Below the pieces are notes generated by a model. It saw only the letters and a list, made by a program, of their open reading frames with translations. It had not been told where the DNA came from and did not search any database. Position numbers and translations under genes: made by a program. This document shows, piece by piece, positions 36,151 to 46,124 of a stretch of 64,000 nucleotides of DNA. Numbering within the stretch: the first letter of the stretch is position 1; the number at the start of each line of letters is the position of its first letter. Source of the DNA: Manduca sexta (lineage: Eukaryota; Arthropoda; Insecta; Lepidoptera; Sphingidae). Where the stretch lies: NCBI RefSeq assembly GCF_014839805.1, contig NC_051123.1, forward strand, positions 11,514,727-11,578,726, given 5' to 3'.

Positions 36151-36699
36151 TCCACTGCCAGCAGGTTAATAAATCAATAACGTATGACAATATACATTCT
36201 CAAATAAACACTTATTCAAATTCAATTTCTAAAGACAACAAGGCCTCTTTAAATTCATTTCATTTCCTCGGTTCCGAAATTATGTGAAGAGCGGTTATAT
36301 TTTTCATTTCCTCGTACGATAATCATGTTACACATAAATTGGGTTTGAACCCATTGTCATAACGAATCAGGGACTTCCTGAAGTGGATTTGGAATGTATT
36401 TGTTTGTGTTTCATCAAGATGTTTGAGGTTTGCTGGTTACCTTTCAATAAAGGCTGAAATGTAGGCAAGTTATAATTTTTTTTATATTTGTACTCTTTAG
36501 GTCAGGCTTGCTTAGAGTAGAATATTCAAAGCGAGGTATTCAAGTTTAGTGGTAGATAAACAATATACGATGACTAACTGCCAACGGGAAAAATAACAAA
36601 GTCATGATAGAACTCAACTGATGTCTAGCCTGGGTGATGAACCCAGGATTTCCCAATACCCAGCTGTTGTACATTCTCATCTCATCAGCCTACAACTGT

Positions 36700-36865
36700 T
36701 CACTGCTGATCATAGGCCTCCCCTAGAGCGCGCCACGTTGCTCGGTCCTCCGCTCTCCTCATCCAGCATCCACCGGCGATCCTGCGAATGCCGTCGGACC
36801 CCCTGGTCCGAGGTCGTCCTACGCTACGTTTACCGAGACGCGGTCTCCACTCTAGGACTCGTCTG
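36700..36865 (-). pseudogene. RTE-type LINE, C-terminal ORF fragment
   Basis: The minus strand reads VLEWRPRLGKRSVGRPRTR, IRRIAGGCWMRRAEDRATWR and ALGEAYDQQ before a stop. This is the typical C-terminal motif series of RTE-like LINE proteins. It is more diverged from the 3532 copy than expected for one family. Only about 54 codons remain. Confidence 0.7.
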
Positions 36866-37199
36866 CTCCTACATCGTTTTACATTGCCTTTATTCCAGCA
36901 GTCCCGGATCTTGAATTTGTTGGAGGCGGGGCAATATCTGGATAATGCCGCCCCCGACCACCTATATTTTGACCTTTGTCATTGTCATCATCATCATCAT
37001 TTCGCGCCCCGTGGGAAATAATTTATGTCTTAAATGTACTGACCGTCTCAGTAGTCAAAGTTGCGTTAATGATGAGTTGTGTATGCGTCTGCCAAGTGTG
37101 AATTTGCCGCTCGGGGCACGGGCCCTGCCTTCACCCCCCCCCCCCCCTCCTCCCAGATCCAGGGCTAAATTCCAGATCCATCACACCTTACATAAATAA

Positions 37200-37795
37200 G
37201 TAGTACTGACTAATATTAAGTTTGTCACGTACAAAGTGTAAATAAAGAGTACGCACAATGCACCGCGACTGCAAATTTTCACCTATCAACACGAGCCGAC
37301 TCGAATCGGATTAAACAAGAGAATCGAATTAAGCCGTCGCGTGTAATGAAAATTGATCAGTAATTAAACTGAAAATAAAGTTGAATTAACGAAATCAATT
37401 TGAATACGCGGTTTGCGTAAGGTCGAGCCGACTCGTTAGCTGTAGGTCATTGTTTTAAGAAGAGTATTGAGAACTGGACCGGTTCAGAATCCTTTGTGTT
37501 ATTTTAATTGGATATGGACAGTAAGCGATTAAGTTTTTAATTACGATTTTCGCGGCTGAAATATGAATGATAGTGATTTCTTAATTACGCCTTTGCATTC
37601 CGTATAATTAAAAGACGGTATATGTATTAATAGTGAGTATTTCTTAAAATAAATGTACGTAACGAAAAATTTTATGAAATATTTTATCCCACGTGTCTTT
37701 TTAATTTTTCGTAGTACATTCGTTCTATCAAGTAATATACATATAAAATGAATGTATTGTATCCTATCCTATATTTTATATCCGTCCGGAAAACG
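37200..37795. other. Unique non-coding stretch, possible regulatory island
   Basis: About 37250-37460 is repeat-free, moderately CpG-rich and contains several TAAT/ATTA homeodomain-type cores beside CGAGCCGACTCG-like repeats (near 37293 and 37426). No ORF is convincing. A poly-C run lies just upstream at 37134-37146. Confidence 0.3.
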
Positions 37796-37808
37796 ACCAT
37801 TGTATTCA

Positions 37809-38077
37809 TACATAACATAACATCACGCATTTATCCCCGAAGGGGTATGCAGAGGCGCAACTAGGGCACCCACTTTTCGCCAAGTATGTTCCGTCCCATG
37901 ATTTGATAGGGGGCGAGCCTATCGCCATATCGGGCACAAATTCCAGACTCCGGGCTGATACTGAGCAGAAAAACCCAAATATCACTTTGCCCGATCCGGG
38001 ATTCGAACCCAGGACCTCAGAGCGCTATTGTACCGGACATGTAATACAACTACGCCACCGAGGCAGTCATTCAAGGC
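37809..38077 (-). mobile_element. tRNA-derived SINE (family B), complete copy
   Basis: Same structure as 5534-5779. It is flanked by a perfect 13-bp duplication ACCATTGTATTCA (37796-37808 and 38078-38090). Box B on the minus strand is GGGTTCGAATCCC. Confidence 0.85.
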
Positions 38078-38119
38078 ACCATTGTATTCAAGGTGTTAAA
38101 ACCCGCTATAGTGGCCCAC

Positions 38120-38245
38120 GCGTGTCGCGTTCCGGGCTCAGCCTGTGTATATCCGGTTCCAACAGGCCGGCATAATTGTATCGACTGCCGAGCGTTAATC
38201 ATCTCTCGTCAGTCAACATTTTATTAGACTCTACTCTACTTACCA
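38120..38245 (+). repeat. Repeat family D copy
   Basis: Reads GTCGCGTTCCGGGCTCAGCC, CCGGTTCCAACAGGCCGGCA and TCATCTCTCGTCAGTCAACA, the best preserved version with 11240. Confidence 0.6.
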
Positions 38246-38430
38246 TCAGAGCCCTTATTCTTTATGATAGTGTAAACGCGTAACGCGGCCGTGTCATGTT
38301 ATCTTCGAGAAATGTGCGTGGAATGGTATTCTGTAAGCCAAATTTCTATAGTCCTAAACATGATGCGTTGTGTTACGTGCTTGTTACGCACTGTTAAAAT
38401 AACGTGCGGGATAGAGAATAAGGCCCCTGG
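38246..38430 (+). mobile_element. Putative MITE family G
   Basis: Ends are roughly inverted (GAGCCCTTATTCTTTAT at left, AGAGAATAAGGCCCC at right). Partial copies lie at 22595 and 24575. No target duplication is certain. The 108-codon frame that crosses it is an accident. Confidence 0.45.
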
Positions 38431-39421
38431 TTATAACTATTACAAGTTTCGAGTACCTTACATCCACAACTCCAAAAATCAGAATGCTTTGTTGTATCCA
38501 CACAATAGTTTTCTACATAATAATCGTGTTTATAATTACCACTCTGTGTTGCCAGCCGCTCCCAAAACGGTTCGTAAACAATGCGTTATTGTTGTCATAA
38601 TGTTGCCGCGTTATTAAATACCAAAGCAACTGCTTTTTTACGAGGAAATTTCTTTTTACTGGCAATATTTTTTGTTGTAAAGTCTTTTATGGTCTTTGTA
38701 TAGTCAAACAATTTGCGGCGAATGTTAACTCCGATGATTATGGTGTTTGTAACTTTATGAATATAAAAAGATATTTTTATTTCAATGTTACATGGCAGAT
38801 ATAATTGCTGATGATGCGAGTTCTCAACTAATCTATGTATGAGCAGTATTAGTATAATCTTACTATCTTACTTCTTACTATTATAAATGTGAAAGTTTGT
38901 GTTTATATGTTTTATATAATTGATGAAACGATGCATCAAGCCAATGTGACATCATTCATAAGAATATTATTGGTTATTGACTGATGCTAACATCGTTCAT
39001 CAGTCTGAAATGACCGGGTGAGGTAAGAGCTTAGGCAAGGCATTCGCATCTATACTACATTTTTTAAAGCTTACGAAAATCACATTTTAACACTATTCAA
39101 TGTTTGATTTAGAAATATTTAGATTAATTATAAATATGGTGAGGTACACAATTTAAGCGTTCATTAATTAATTCATAAATATAATTTACATTCGCGTTTG
39201 TATTCTTACTCGGCCGTCATCTGATATTAGAAGTTGTTCATTTAATTAATCATATCTGTTTACTGTTAATTGATATTTATGGACATCTAATTTGATTGCT
39301 TCGTCTATCAAAAACAACAATTGAACGTTAATTACATTTGTCTTTTAATGGTTTTCTTCGTCAAGTTTATTTGTATTATTTAATGTTTCTTTAAGTAGAT
39401 GAAGAAATAGATTAGCATTGA
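38431..39421. other. Intergenic; includes a Helitron 5' end fragment
   Basis: CTTACTATTATAAATGTGAA near 38875 resembles a common lepidopteran Helitron 5' end, but no 3' end follows. Otherwise nothing is recognised. Confidence 0.35.
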
Positions 39422-39578
39422 AATTAAACTAATTTTCCCGATTCTATCGCAGTTTTTTGTATTTTATTTTTCTCCCGACGTTTCGAAGACTTTGCAGCCT
39501 TCATGGTCATGGGGGGGACTGAGGTGTTGTTCATCCGTAAAGTCAAAGTTACAACATCTACCTACATTTTACAATTAA
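39422..39578 (+). repeat. Dispersed repeat H, copy 1
   Basis: Nearly identical, inverted, to 56385-56543. Core: CTCCCGACGTTTCGAAGACT, TGCAGCCTTCATGGTCATGG, CTGAGGTGTTGTTCATCCGT. Probably a retroelement end; class not determined. Confidence 0.6.
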
Positions 39579-39954
39579 ACAACTTTTTTAAAATTTTAGC
39601 TGTTGGTGAAAAATAGATTAGCGTCATTTTGCTGATTTAGGGACAGAATAATATTATCTCATTGGGTGACTGTATTGTACAAGTACTATGGGTGTATATT
39701 ATGAAAGGCCATAAAATGGCGTAATCTAGCATTTCCTGCTAATCGGAATTATATTCGGACTACATTGACCTATATGTACCACCGAATTTATTGGATGATT
39801 TAATATTAACACAACTATTTGGACTACTGAACAGGTTGGAACCCCGAGGTTGCATCCCATGAGCCAAAGAACGCTACAGATTTAACCCGTTAAATTGGCA
39901 AACGTTGTCCGGAACCCTAAAGGACCCGTTTTAGTTTTCAAAAACGACTTGTTT

Positions 39955-40188
39955 TTGAATACATGTACGACAAAGTGACCGCACTGCTACTGATGGTAAG
40001 GAGTGGGGTCAAATAGAATATCGACTGGTAAGTGATGATTACCCATCGGCAGTCGAAATAATTATACCGGCCGTTTGGAACCAGATATATACCCAGGTTG
40101 ATCCCGGAACGCAACTCACTTACGTGGGCCACTATGGGTTTTAACACCTTGAGTACGTTGGTCGCAATCCGGGCGGATATATAATATC
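39955..40188 (-). repeat. Repeat family D, longest copy
   Basis: Inverse orientation, running from ACGACAAAGTGACCGCACTG through AAATAATTATACCGGCCG to TAATATCCTACCACCAGC. The copy at 49445 has the same extent and the same last block, so the family is at least about 230 bp. Confidence 0.6.
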
Positions 40189-40680
40189 CTACCACCAGCT
40201 TGTAGCGGCGTAAAGGTTGACGCCGGTGTAGAGGAACAGATGGTTACGTTCTTCTATGGAAGGGAAAGATTCCCAGTCAGGCAGATGTTGCGCCTGACCG
40301 GCCGCAGCCCCTCCGACAGTTCCTATTCGGAGGTGGTATATATGCTGCACGTCGCGCAAATTTTGCAAGCGTGATTCAGGATCGATGTCGCCATGTATTG
40401 TCATTGCTGTGTGATTATCACTCCAGTTGTGTCACTGCATCGATCCTCCTGCAGTTCCGGCGATGTTGACCAGATGGCGGTATATGCACTAACTGTGCAT
40501 ATACCCACATCACTCCCCCCCCCCCGGAGATCGGAGGTCGAAAGTCTTCAGGTCTTCAGTCAAGTCTTCGATGCTAAGCGTATAGCATGTCGGTGCCAGA
40601 CAGTAGATGCACCGCCACAAGCTAATGCTGGTTTTAGATGGTACCCCAGCGCGAGAAGTCCCTAATCCTGGTATACCTGC
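40189..40680 (-). mobile_element. Probable LTR-retrotransposon relic (polyprotein end plus LTR)
   Basis: On the minus strand an open stretch (LWRCIYCLAPTCYTLSIEDL) is followed by a purine-rich run of G's near 40517, then TGATGTGGGTATATGCACAG as a possible LTR start. This order, polyprotein end, polypurine tract, LTR, fits Ty3/gypsy-like elements. No second LTR is visible, and the open frames are short. Confidence 0.35.
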
Positions 40681-40689
40681 ATCACTTAT

Positions 40690-42330
40690 TGGCCTGATGG
40701 CTGATACTAAGCGAGAAAAGGCTAGGTACCTAATCGATCTAACCCATCAATAATATAAAATTAGCCCTCTTTCAAAGTGCAGTTGAATAAATGCAACACT
40801 TAAGTGCCGCGACACGGCGCGCAATGTTTTAATTCAAAACATATAATTGGATTCAACGAACCGCGCTCGCTGTTAATTCTGAATGTTTTCAGCGGAAAAT
40901 ATTTTCTTTTAACGCCTGGCTTTAACCATTTTCGATTAATGAATGAATGTAAGTATGTCCTCGTATTAAACTACTTACTTGTTATTTTAAACTGAAACCA
41001 GAAAAGTTTTTATTAACAGCTGAATTTATCTGTTAATTTGGATAGGAATGTATTTTTATCCACACTAATTCCCATCTATATTTAAGTTTTTTTGGAGGAT
41101 TAAATAGCCTACACATATCAACCAAGGATATGGTCTGAATCCAACGTATACTTCTAACAAAAATCTTCACAGACTACCACATTTATAGAAGCATATCTAA
41201 GATTCCAAAACTTCTTATCACGGCTGAATTTTACCTGGCCGGGGCAATCCGGCGTCAGTTGTACAAATATTAGCCTGCGGAGATCAGGTCGCCTGCATTA
41301 TTCATGGCGTCGCGTCTCCGTTTATCTTGCAAGACGGGAGAATATGCACCCACATTTTTACCCTATAAATACTGAATATAGGAAGTTAGTACTCGCTTAG
41401 CTTGGTGTTATAGGATATGAATTTTGAATTTATTCTAATGCTGGGACCATGTTGAGGATGCCTAAAGTTTTGTGGCGTCAAATACTGCTTAAGTTATCAC
41501 GTCAAATAGACTTAGAAGTTATGTATGAAACGTTGCGTAAGATTTTCATTTCTTTCTTTCTAGGTAGGTATGACTAGTTCTATTCAGTTAGTGGAATTAA
41601 TCAGGTATTTTGCGGTTTTAGAAGATTTTATCGGTCTTCGATATTAACAATTTCGTAGATAGGTGCTTGCCGTTAATTAACAGAATATTGACCTTAAAAA
41701 AAGGTCTTCAGTTGGACACCGCACGAGCCCCTGATATAAACGGGTAGTTCCGGGCGGTTACTCAGTTCGCATCCAAGAGACCACCCTCCTCCTTAAGACC
41801 GGCAGTGGTTCTGTGTATGGTTTCCATTCTTTCTTCGAACTTCCCAGCTAGGATAAATCTTTGTTTTGATTCATGCAATAATTATTGACATAAGACGTTA
41901 GCATGATGTTTAAACAAGAAGCTGTATTATTTTAAGTAAAACGTACTTTTCTATCCTCCTATCCATTTAGAACTAAAATATTTTAAAACAGATAATTCTT
42001 AGCCTGTCGGTATGGCGAGATTAATTAACAAAGCGTAGACAAGACTTTAAATAGAATTTTCTTGGGCATGTTGATTTTTCATTTAAGCCTAGATATTGAA
42101 TTAAGGCCGGTTGTCAAAAGTCCAGACTCAAATTGGGGCGGCCGCTGAATAGCGAGCCCCAAAAGGTTTCGTTAACGTCCCTGGATGAGGTACACGGGCG
42201 GTTAAACGCAGCGTTTTTTGTTTCAATAATTTAGTTGAATAAAACAAAGGTGTTTACTGCCTAGTCTTGTAAAATCCATCCGAAAACCCAGGATGAAATT
42301 CCGTATATTTAGTGTTTTTTTATTGTTTTG
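40690..42330. other. Intergenic with GC-rich islands
   Basis: Two unique GC-rich blocks stand out: about 41220-41350 (CTGGCCGGGGCAATCCGGCG, with an ATGAATAATGCA POU-like site on the minus strand) and about 41715-41810. No coding evidence was found. Confidence 0.35.
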
Positions 42331-42336
42331 AATGAC

Positions 42337-42475
42337 GTAGCCAGTGTAACTATTATGTCTAATAGTTACACTGGCTACAATGTTCTTAAAACCAGAACAC
42401 AACAAATACAATGACATTGCGGTGGTACTTACCTAGGCGGACTCTCACGTATGAGAGACCTACCACTAGTATATA
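42337..42475 (-). mobile_element. Non-LTR retrotransposon 3' part with terminal foldback
   Basis: The minus strand from 42475 reads TAGTGGTAGGTCTCTCATAC, TACCACCGCAATGTCATTG, GTTCTGGTTTTAAGAACATT and GCCAGTGTAACTATTA, the same block order as 32505. At its end the last 19 bp (GTAGCCAGTGTAACTATTA, plus strand 42337-42355) are repeated inverted at 42360-42378 around a 4-base loop. Confidence 0.5.
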
Positions 42476-43028
42476 ACATTAAATTCCATATTTATAAGTA
42501 AAATAACTAGATTATTGAACGCTTCATAAACGATGTAAACTGCTTTAAACGTCAGTGTTTGCAATGTCTATTAAGTTACAGAAGTAAGATTTTGCATGAA
42601 GTTTCAGCCCATTGAGGTTCAAAATTTATAGAAGAAAGTTAACAATATAAACTCACGTCATTATATTGAGATTATTTTATAGGAAACAAGCATATTATGA
42701 CCCCGAACATTTTATTTGAAATAAAAAACGGGATTCAATAAAATAATAAAACGCTCGTGTGCATGTTTTTTTAAAGCTGCGTTTGCGAGTTAATTAAGCT
42801 GTCGTGTATTATAATCGTGGCCCTCGTGACCCCTCCGGCCCTCCTCAAGACATCTTTTAAATTTTACGTGTGCCCGGGCGAATACTTGGGCTTTGCGGTC
42901 ACGTTGACCTCAGATGGAGTTTTTGGATAAGTTTATATTTGAACTTGGAAATATTCATTCTATTTTAAGCTCTATATCCTTGAAAAGTTAGGCAATGGAC
43001 GAGATTTAATTATAGTGGTAGAGAAGCG

Positions 43029-43511
43029 ATGACTTTATCAAGTGTACATTTTTATTATAACAGACATGATTTTCAAATTTCAAAACTCGTTACGATTTTT
43101 CTGTCTCAGTGTTACTTCTTAGACATTTATAAACATTCATTGCCTACATATGAACATTCGCAAGCGCGTTTTCCGAAACAGGATCCAGATCAGCAATCCA
43201 ATACGTTATCGCTAATAGAAGATCGGAATAAACAAGTCAAAGGAAGGACGTCAATCGTGAGAGGAACGCGCTGCCATTTCCATTCACTCAGCAAAAGGAA
43301 ACCGTCGACATCTTTTCATTCTAAACAACCAATGCGGTCGCGTAAACGAATCGAGGACTTAATAAAATCAAACGGTCTGCGAAGGAAAACGGCGGGGAAT
43401 CGAATTTGCTGCGGCGGATCCGCGCGGAATGTTGTTAGCCGGGATGCGCTCGCAATTTTCTTTATTAGACTTAAATTAGTGGCAATTTGTTATTGCGGAC
43501 TTTCGTGTTAA
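43029..43511 (+). CDS. Unexplained 160-codon open frame
   Basis: The longest uninterrupted frame in the window starting with ATG that is not part of a recognised exon or transposon. The translation is rich in Ser, Arg and Lys (for example KQVKGRTSIVRGTRCHFHS) with no domain, signal peptide or repeat, and no splice or promoter context. The DNA under its second half (about 43320-43500) is CpG-rich and also looks like a non-coding regulatory island. I lean to chance. Confidence 0.2.
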   Translation: MTLSSVHFYYNRHDFQISKLVTIFLSQCYFLDIYKHSLPTYEHSQARFPKQDPDQQSNTLSLIEDRNKQVKGRTSIVRGTRCHFHSLSKRKPSTSFHSKQPMRSRKRIEDLIKSNGLRRKTAGNRICCGGSARNVVSRDALAIFFIRLKLVAICYCGLSC

Positions 43512-43924
43512 GTTTTTATTGCTGATGTTCTTCTTTATAATATTGGAGTGACGTCAGCTCGTTTTGAAACACTTGCAGATGTTTTTGAAACGTGTACTTG
43601 TTTTTGATCTGTATTTATTTAGCATTTAGGTAGAAATGCATTAAAGTAAGGAGTAAACAGTATTTATTGCATTGTTTACTTCAGTTTTGTAATGAAATGT
43701 GATGCAAAGCTACGGGATAATAATCTTAGAACATCTGGCAATCTTATGTTTTCGGTATTGAATAAAAACGAAATATTTTTTAAAAACTTGCGCAACTTCT
43801 GTATACACTACGTACCTATAATTATATATATATACACATATAGAAATTAACTCTATTCTTTATTTAAAAATGATTTGACATATCATTAAAAAAACTGTCG
43901 AATAAAGAACCTCGTTTTAACAGA

Positions 43925-44100
43925 CTTAAAAAAAGGAGATTCACATTTCAACTGTATTTCTTTTTATGTTCGCTGCATCAGAACTTTTGACTGGATGAAC
44001 CGATTTTGATGATTATTTTTTTATTTGAAAGCTGATGCTTCTCGTGTGGTCCCATATCAATTGAAGTCGGTTAAAAAAACTGACCTTGAAAGGTAAATAA
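43925..44100 (+). repeat. Interspersed repeat I
   Basis: TTCGCTGCATCAGAACTTTT, TGACTGGATGAACCGATTTT and TCTCGTGTGGTCCCATATCA are blocks I associate with a widespread lepidopteran transposon-derived repeat. Ends are not defined and there is no second copy in this window. Confidence 0.4.
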
Positions 44101-45174
44101 CCTCGATCTCCGCAATATATTTGTATGAAAGTTCAAGTAAAAAAACAATTAACATTTCATATTCTATAATATATATAGTTACAGTCAATACATTAGCCAA
44201 TAAAAATGTTATAATTTTTTGCGATACTCTACAAATAAAAGTGAAAGGTTACTTTTACTTACAATCGATTTAGAAAGTGCTTCATAGATTGAGTGATAGC
44301 CGAAATTAGAACCTAGATATCAATAACCAGTTAAGTACTTATCAATATTTATAAATATTTTGAGTGCAAAAATTAGGTTACTGATAAATTTCTCCAGTAG
44401 ATTAGAATCATATCTATAGAATTAAGTTCGGCTAATGCAGTCAGTAGGAATTAAAGATGATTTCAGAAAAAGGTATAATTTTGCAGATAGGGTCAGCCAT
44501 CGTTGATATTTAAATGTATAAGTTTTTTAAGACTAAAGCGATTTTACACCTTATAATACAATTATCATCGCTATTCTAATACGTTTAACACCCATAATCC
44601 TATAAATAGGCTATGAATAAAATTATATAGAATGTAAAAAGGTGTTTCATCAGCAGAGCGATAAGGTCGCCTTGTCATTGATCTGAATACATCTTTATCT
44701 ATAATATTAGATATGCGTATATAGATAAAAATCGTAAAATAGAACATACAGAAACTTACAAACTATTGATATGTATAGTTTAGTCTAGTTAACATTACTA
44801 AGTATGTGACGTTATAAAATTGATGCCGAATTTTTATAAATGATTTTGATTAATTCAATAAATTTTGGTGTAGACAGTGCGTGTTTAGTAAAATAATGTT
44901 AATAATATTATAATGTGACTAATTTACGAAATTACAGAAAGTGATCGTATTTATAATATAATATACAACTTTTGCAAAATTAGCACCAAATGTTTAGCGT
45001 ATGCGTATCTAAAAATATTTTCAGACTTTATTTGATCTAATTAACTCTTGACTTTTGTTTAAAACACTGAATCAAAATCGAATGCTTTAATATCGATACT
45101 TACATTAATTCCTTACAATATTCGAGTACTCGAGATTATCACAAGTTATTTTGGACGTGTTGTGACTAATATAA
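44101..45174. other. Very AT-rich non-coding stretch
   Basis: No gene, RNA or bounded repeat is recognised. Confidence 0.45.
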
Positions 45175-45740
45175 GTGTTGCTCAAACAGAACGTGTTTTA
45201 ACGCGTCAATGCATTGTACGTCAGTGACGTCACATATTACAGACAGGCCGCTATAAATATATTTATCATTGGGAAATACGAGCATTATAGTATTACGTAA
45301 TAAACACATGCCGGCATAGTTACTACGAACTAGCTTTATATTTTCCCCGGATAGAAAGTAGTTTATAACCTTTCCTTAGACTGTATCCGTACCAAATTTC
45401 GTAAAAATCCTTTTAGTAGATTTTGAGAAAATCGATAATACAGACAGATAGAAAAGGGGACTTTGTTTTATAATATGTATAGATACGATTGGGGATAGTC
45501 GATAGTAAAAAGTTACTTGGACTGCTGAACTTATGAAGTATTGCGTATAATTGTGAAATCAATTTGTGCAGAATAAATGTTGAAGAATTTTGATCGTGCG
45601 CGTTAAAACATGCATATCTCTGACACGTATGTTTGCCAGTATGTGCAACTATAGTGCAACTATAGTGCAACATAACGCGACGTCAGTTCATGACGTCACA
45701 GCCTTGACGTTAATAGCATTCTGTTTGAACAAGACTTTAA
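45175..45740. mobile_element. Putative inverted-repeat element containing a Helitron
   Basis: The left block (GTTGCTCAAACAGAACGTG, then CGTCAGTGACGTCAC) and the inverted right block (CTTGTTCAAACAGAATGC, then GTGACGTCATGAACTGACG) are alike but diverged over about 55 bp. A Helitron at 45330-45483 lies between. A 12-bp tandem repeat (TATAGTGCAAC) is at 45651-45671. Ends and superfamily are not established. Confidence 0.4.
45330..45483 (-). mobile_element. Short Helitron, complete (154 bp)
   Basis: On the minus strand it starts TCTATACATATTATAAAAC after A (complement of 45484) and ends AAAATATAAAGCTAG before T (complement of 45329). Both Helitron boundary rules are met. It has no coding capacity. 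Confidence 0.75.
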
Positions 45741-46124
45741 CATTGATTATGGCACGATAAATGATTAGACGTTTGCCATTTTTGATCAGAATTTTGGTTC
45801 CTGTATTTATTAGTTTTCTAGCTTAAAAGTAACAAACATATTTCCTCCATACTTTAGCATTATTTGGACTGGAATGATTCTTTTAGTTATTTATATTGTA
45901 TCTTTAAAACTAATTTCCCATTTTTGTTTAATTCTCAAAGACTTGATGAGGTTAAACATGTTACATCAACGAAATTGTATGTAGAAACAATTCAGATATG
46001 TTTATAAACCATATTGGATTCCGTGTTCTTTCAACAGCAATTGATAATTATATTTACATGGCGTTATAAATAACAAAATAGAACCATCATGATCATTGAC
46101 ATCATTTCATCTTCTTGCCAGAAG

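Noticed and set aside
37134..37146. Poly-C run as a functional motif
   Set aside because: A homopolymer beside a LINE relic; no structure or conservation is visible.
36788..37199. Overlapping plus-strand frames of 77-97 codons
   Set aside because: They are antisense shadows of a dead LINE fragment and low-complexity His/Pro stretches (CATCAT and CCCC runs).
37903..38175. 90-codon plus-strand frame
   Set aside because: Antisense of the second family B SINE running into repeat family D.
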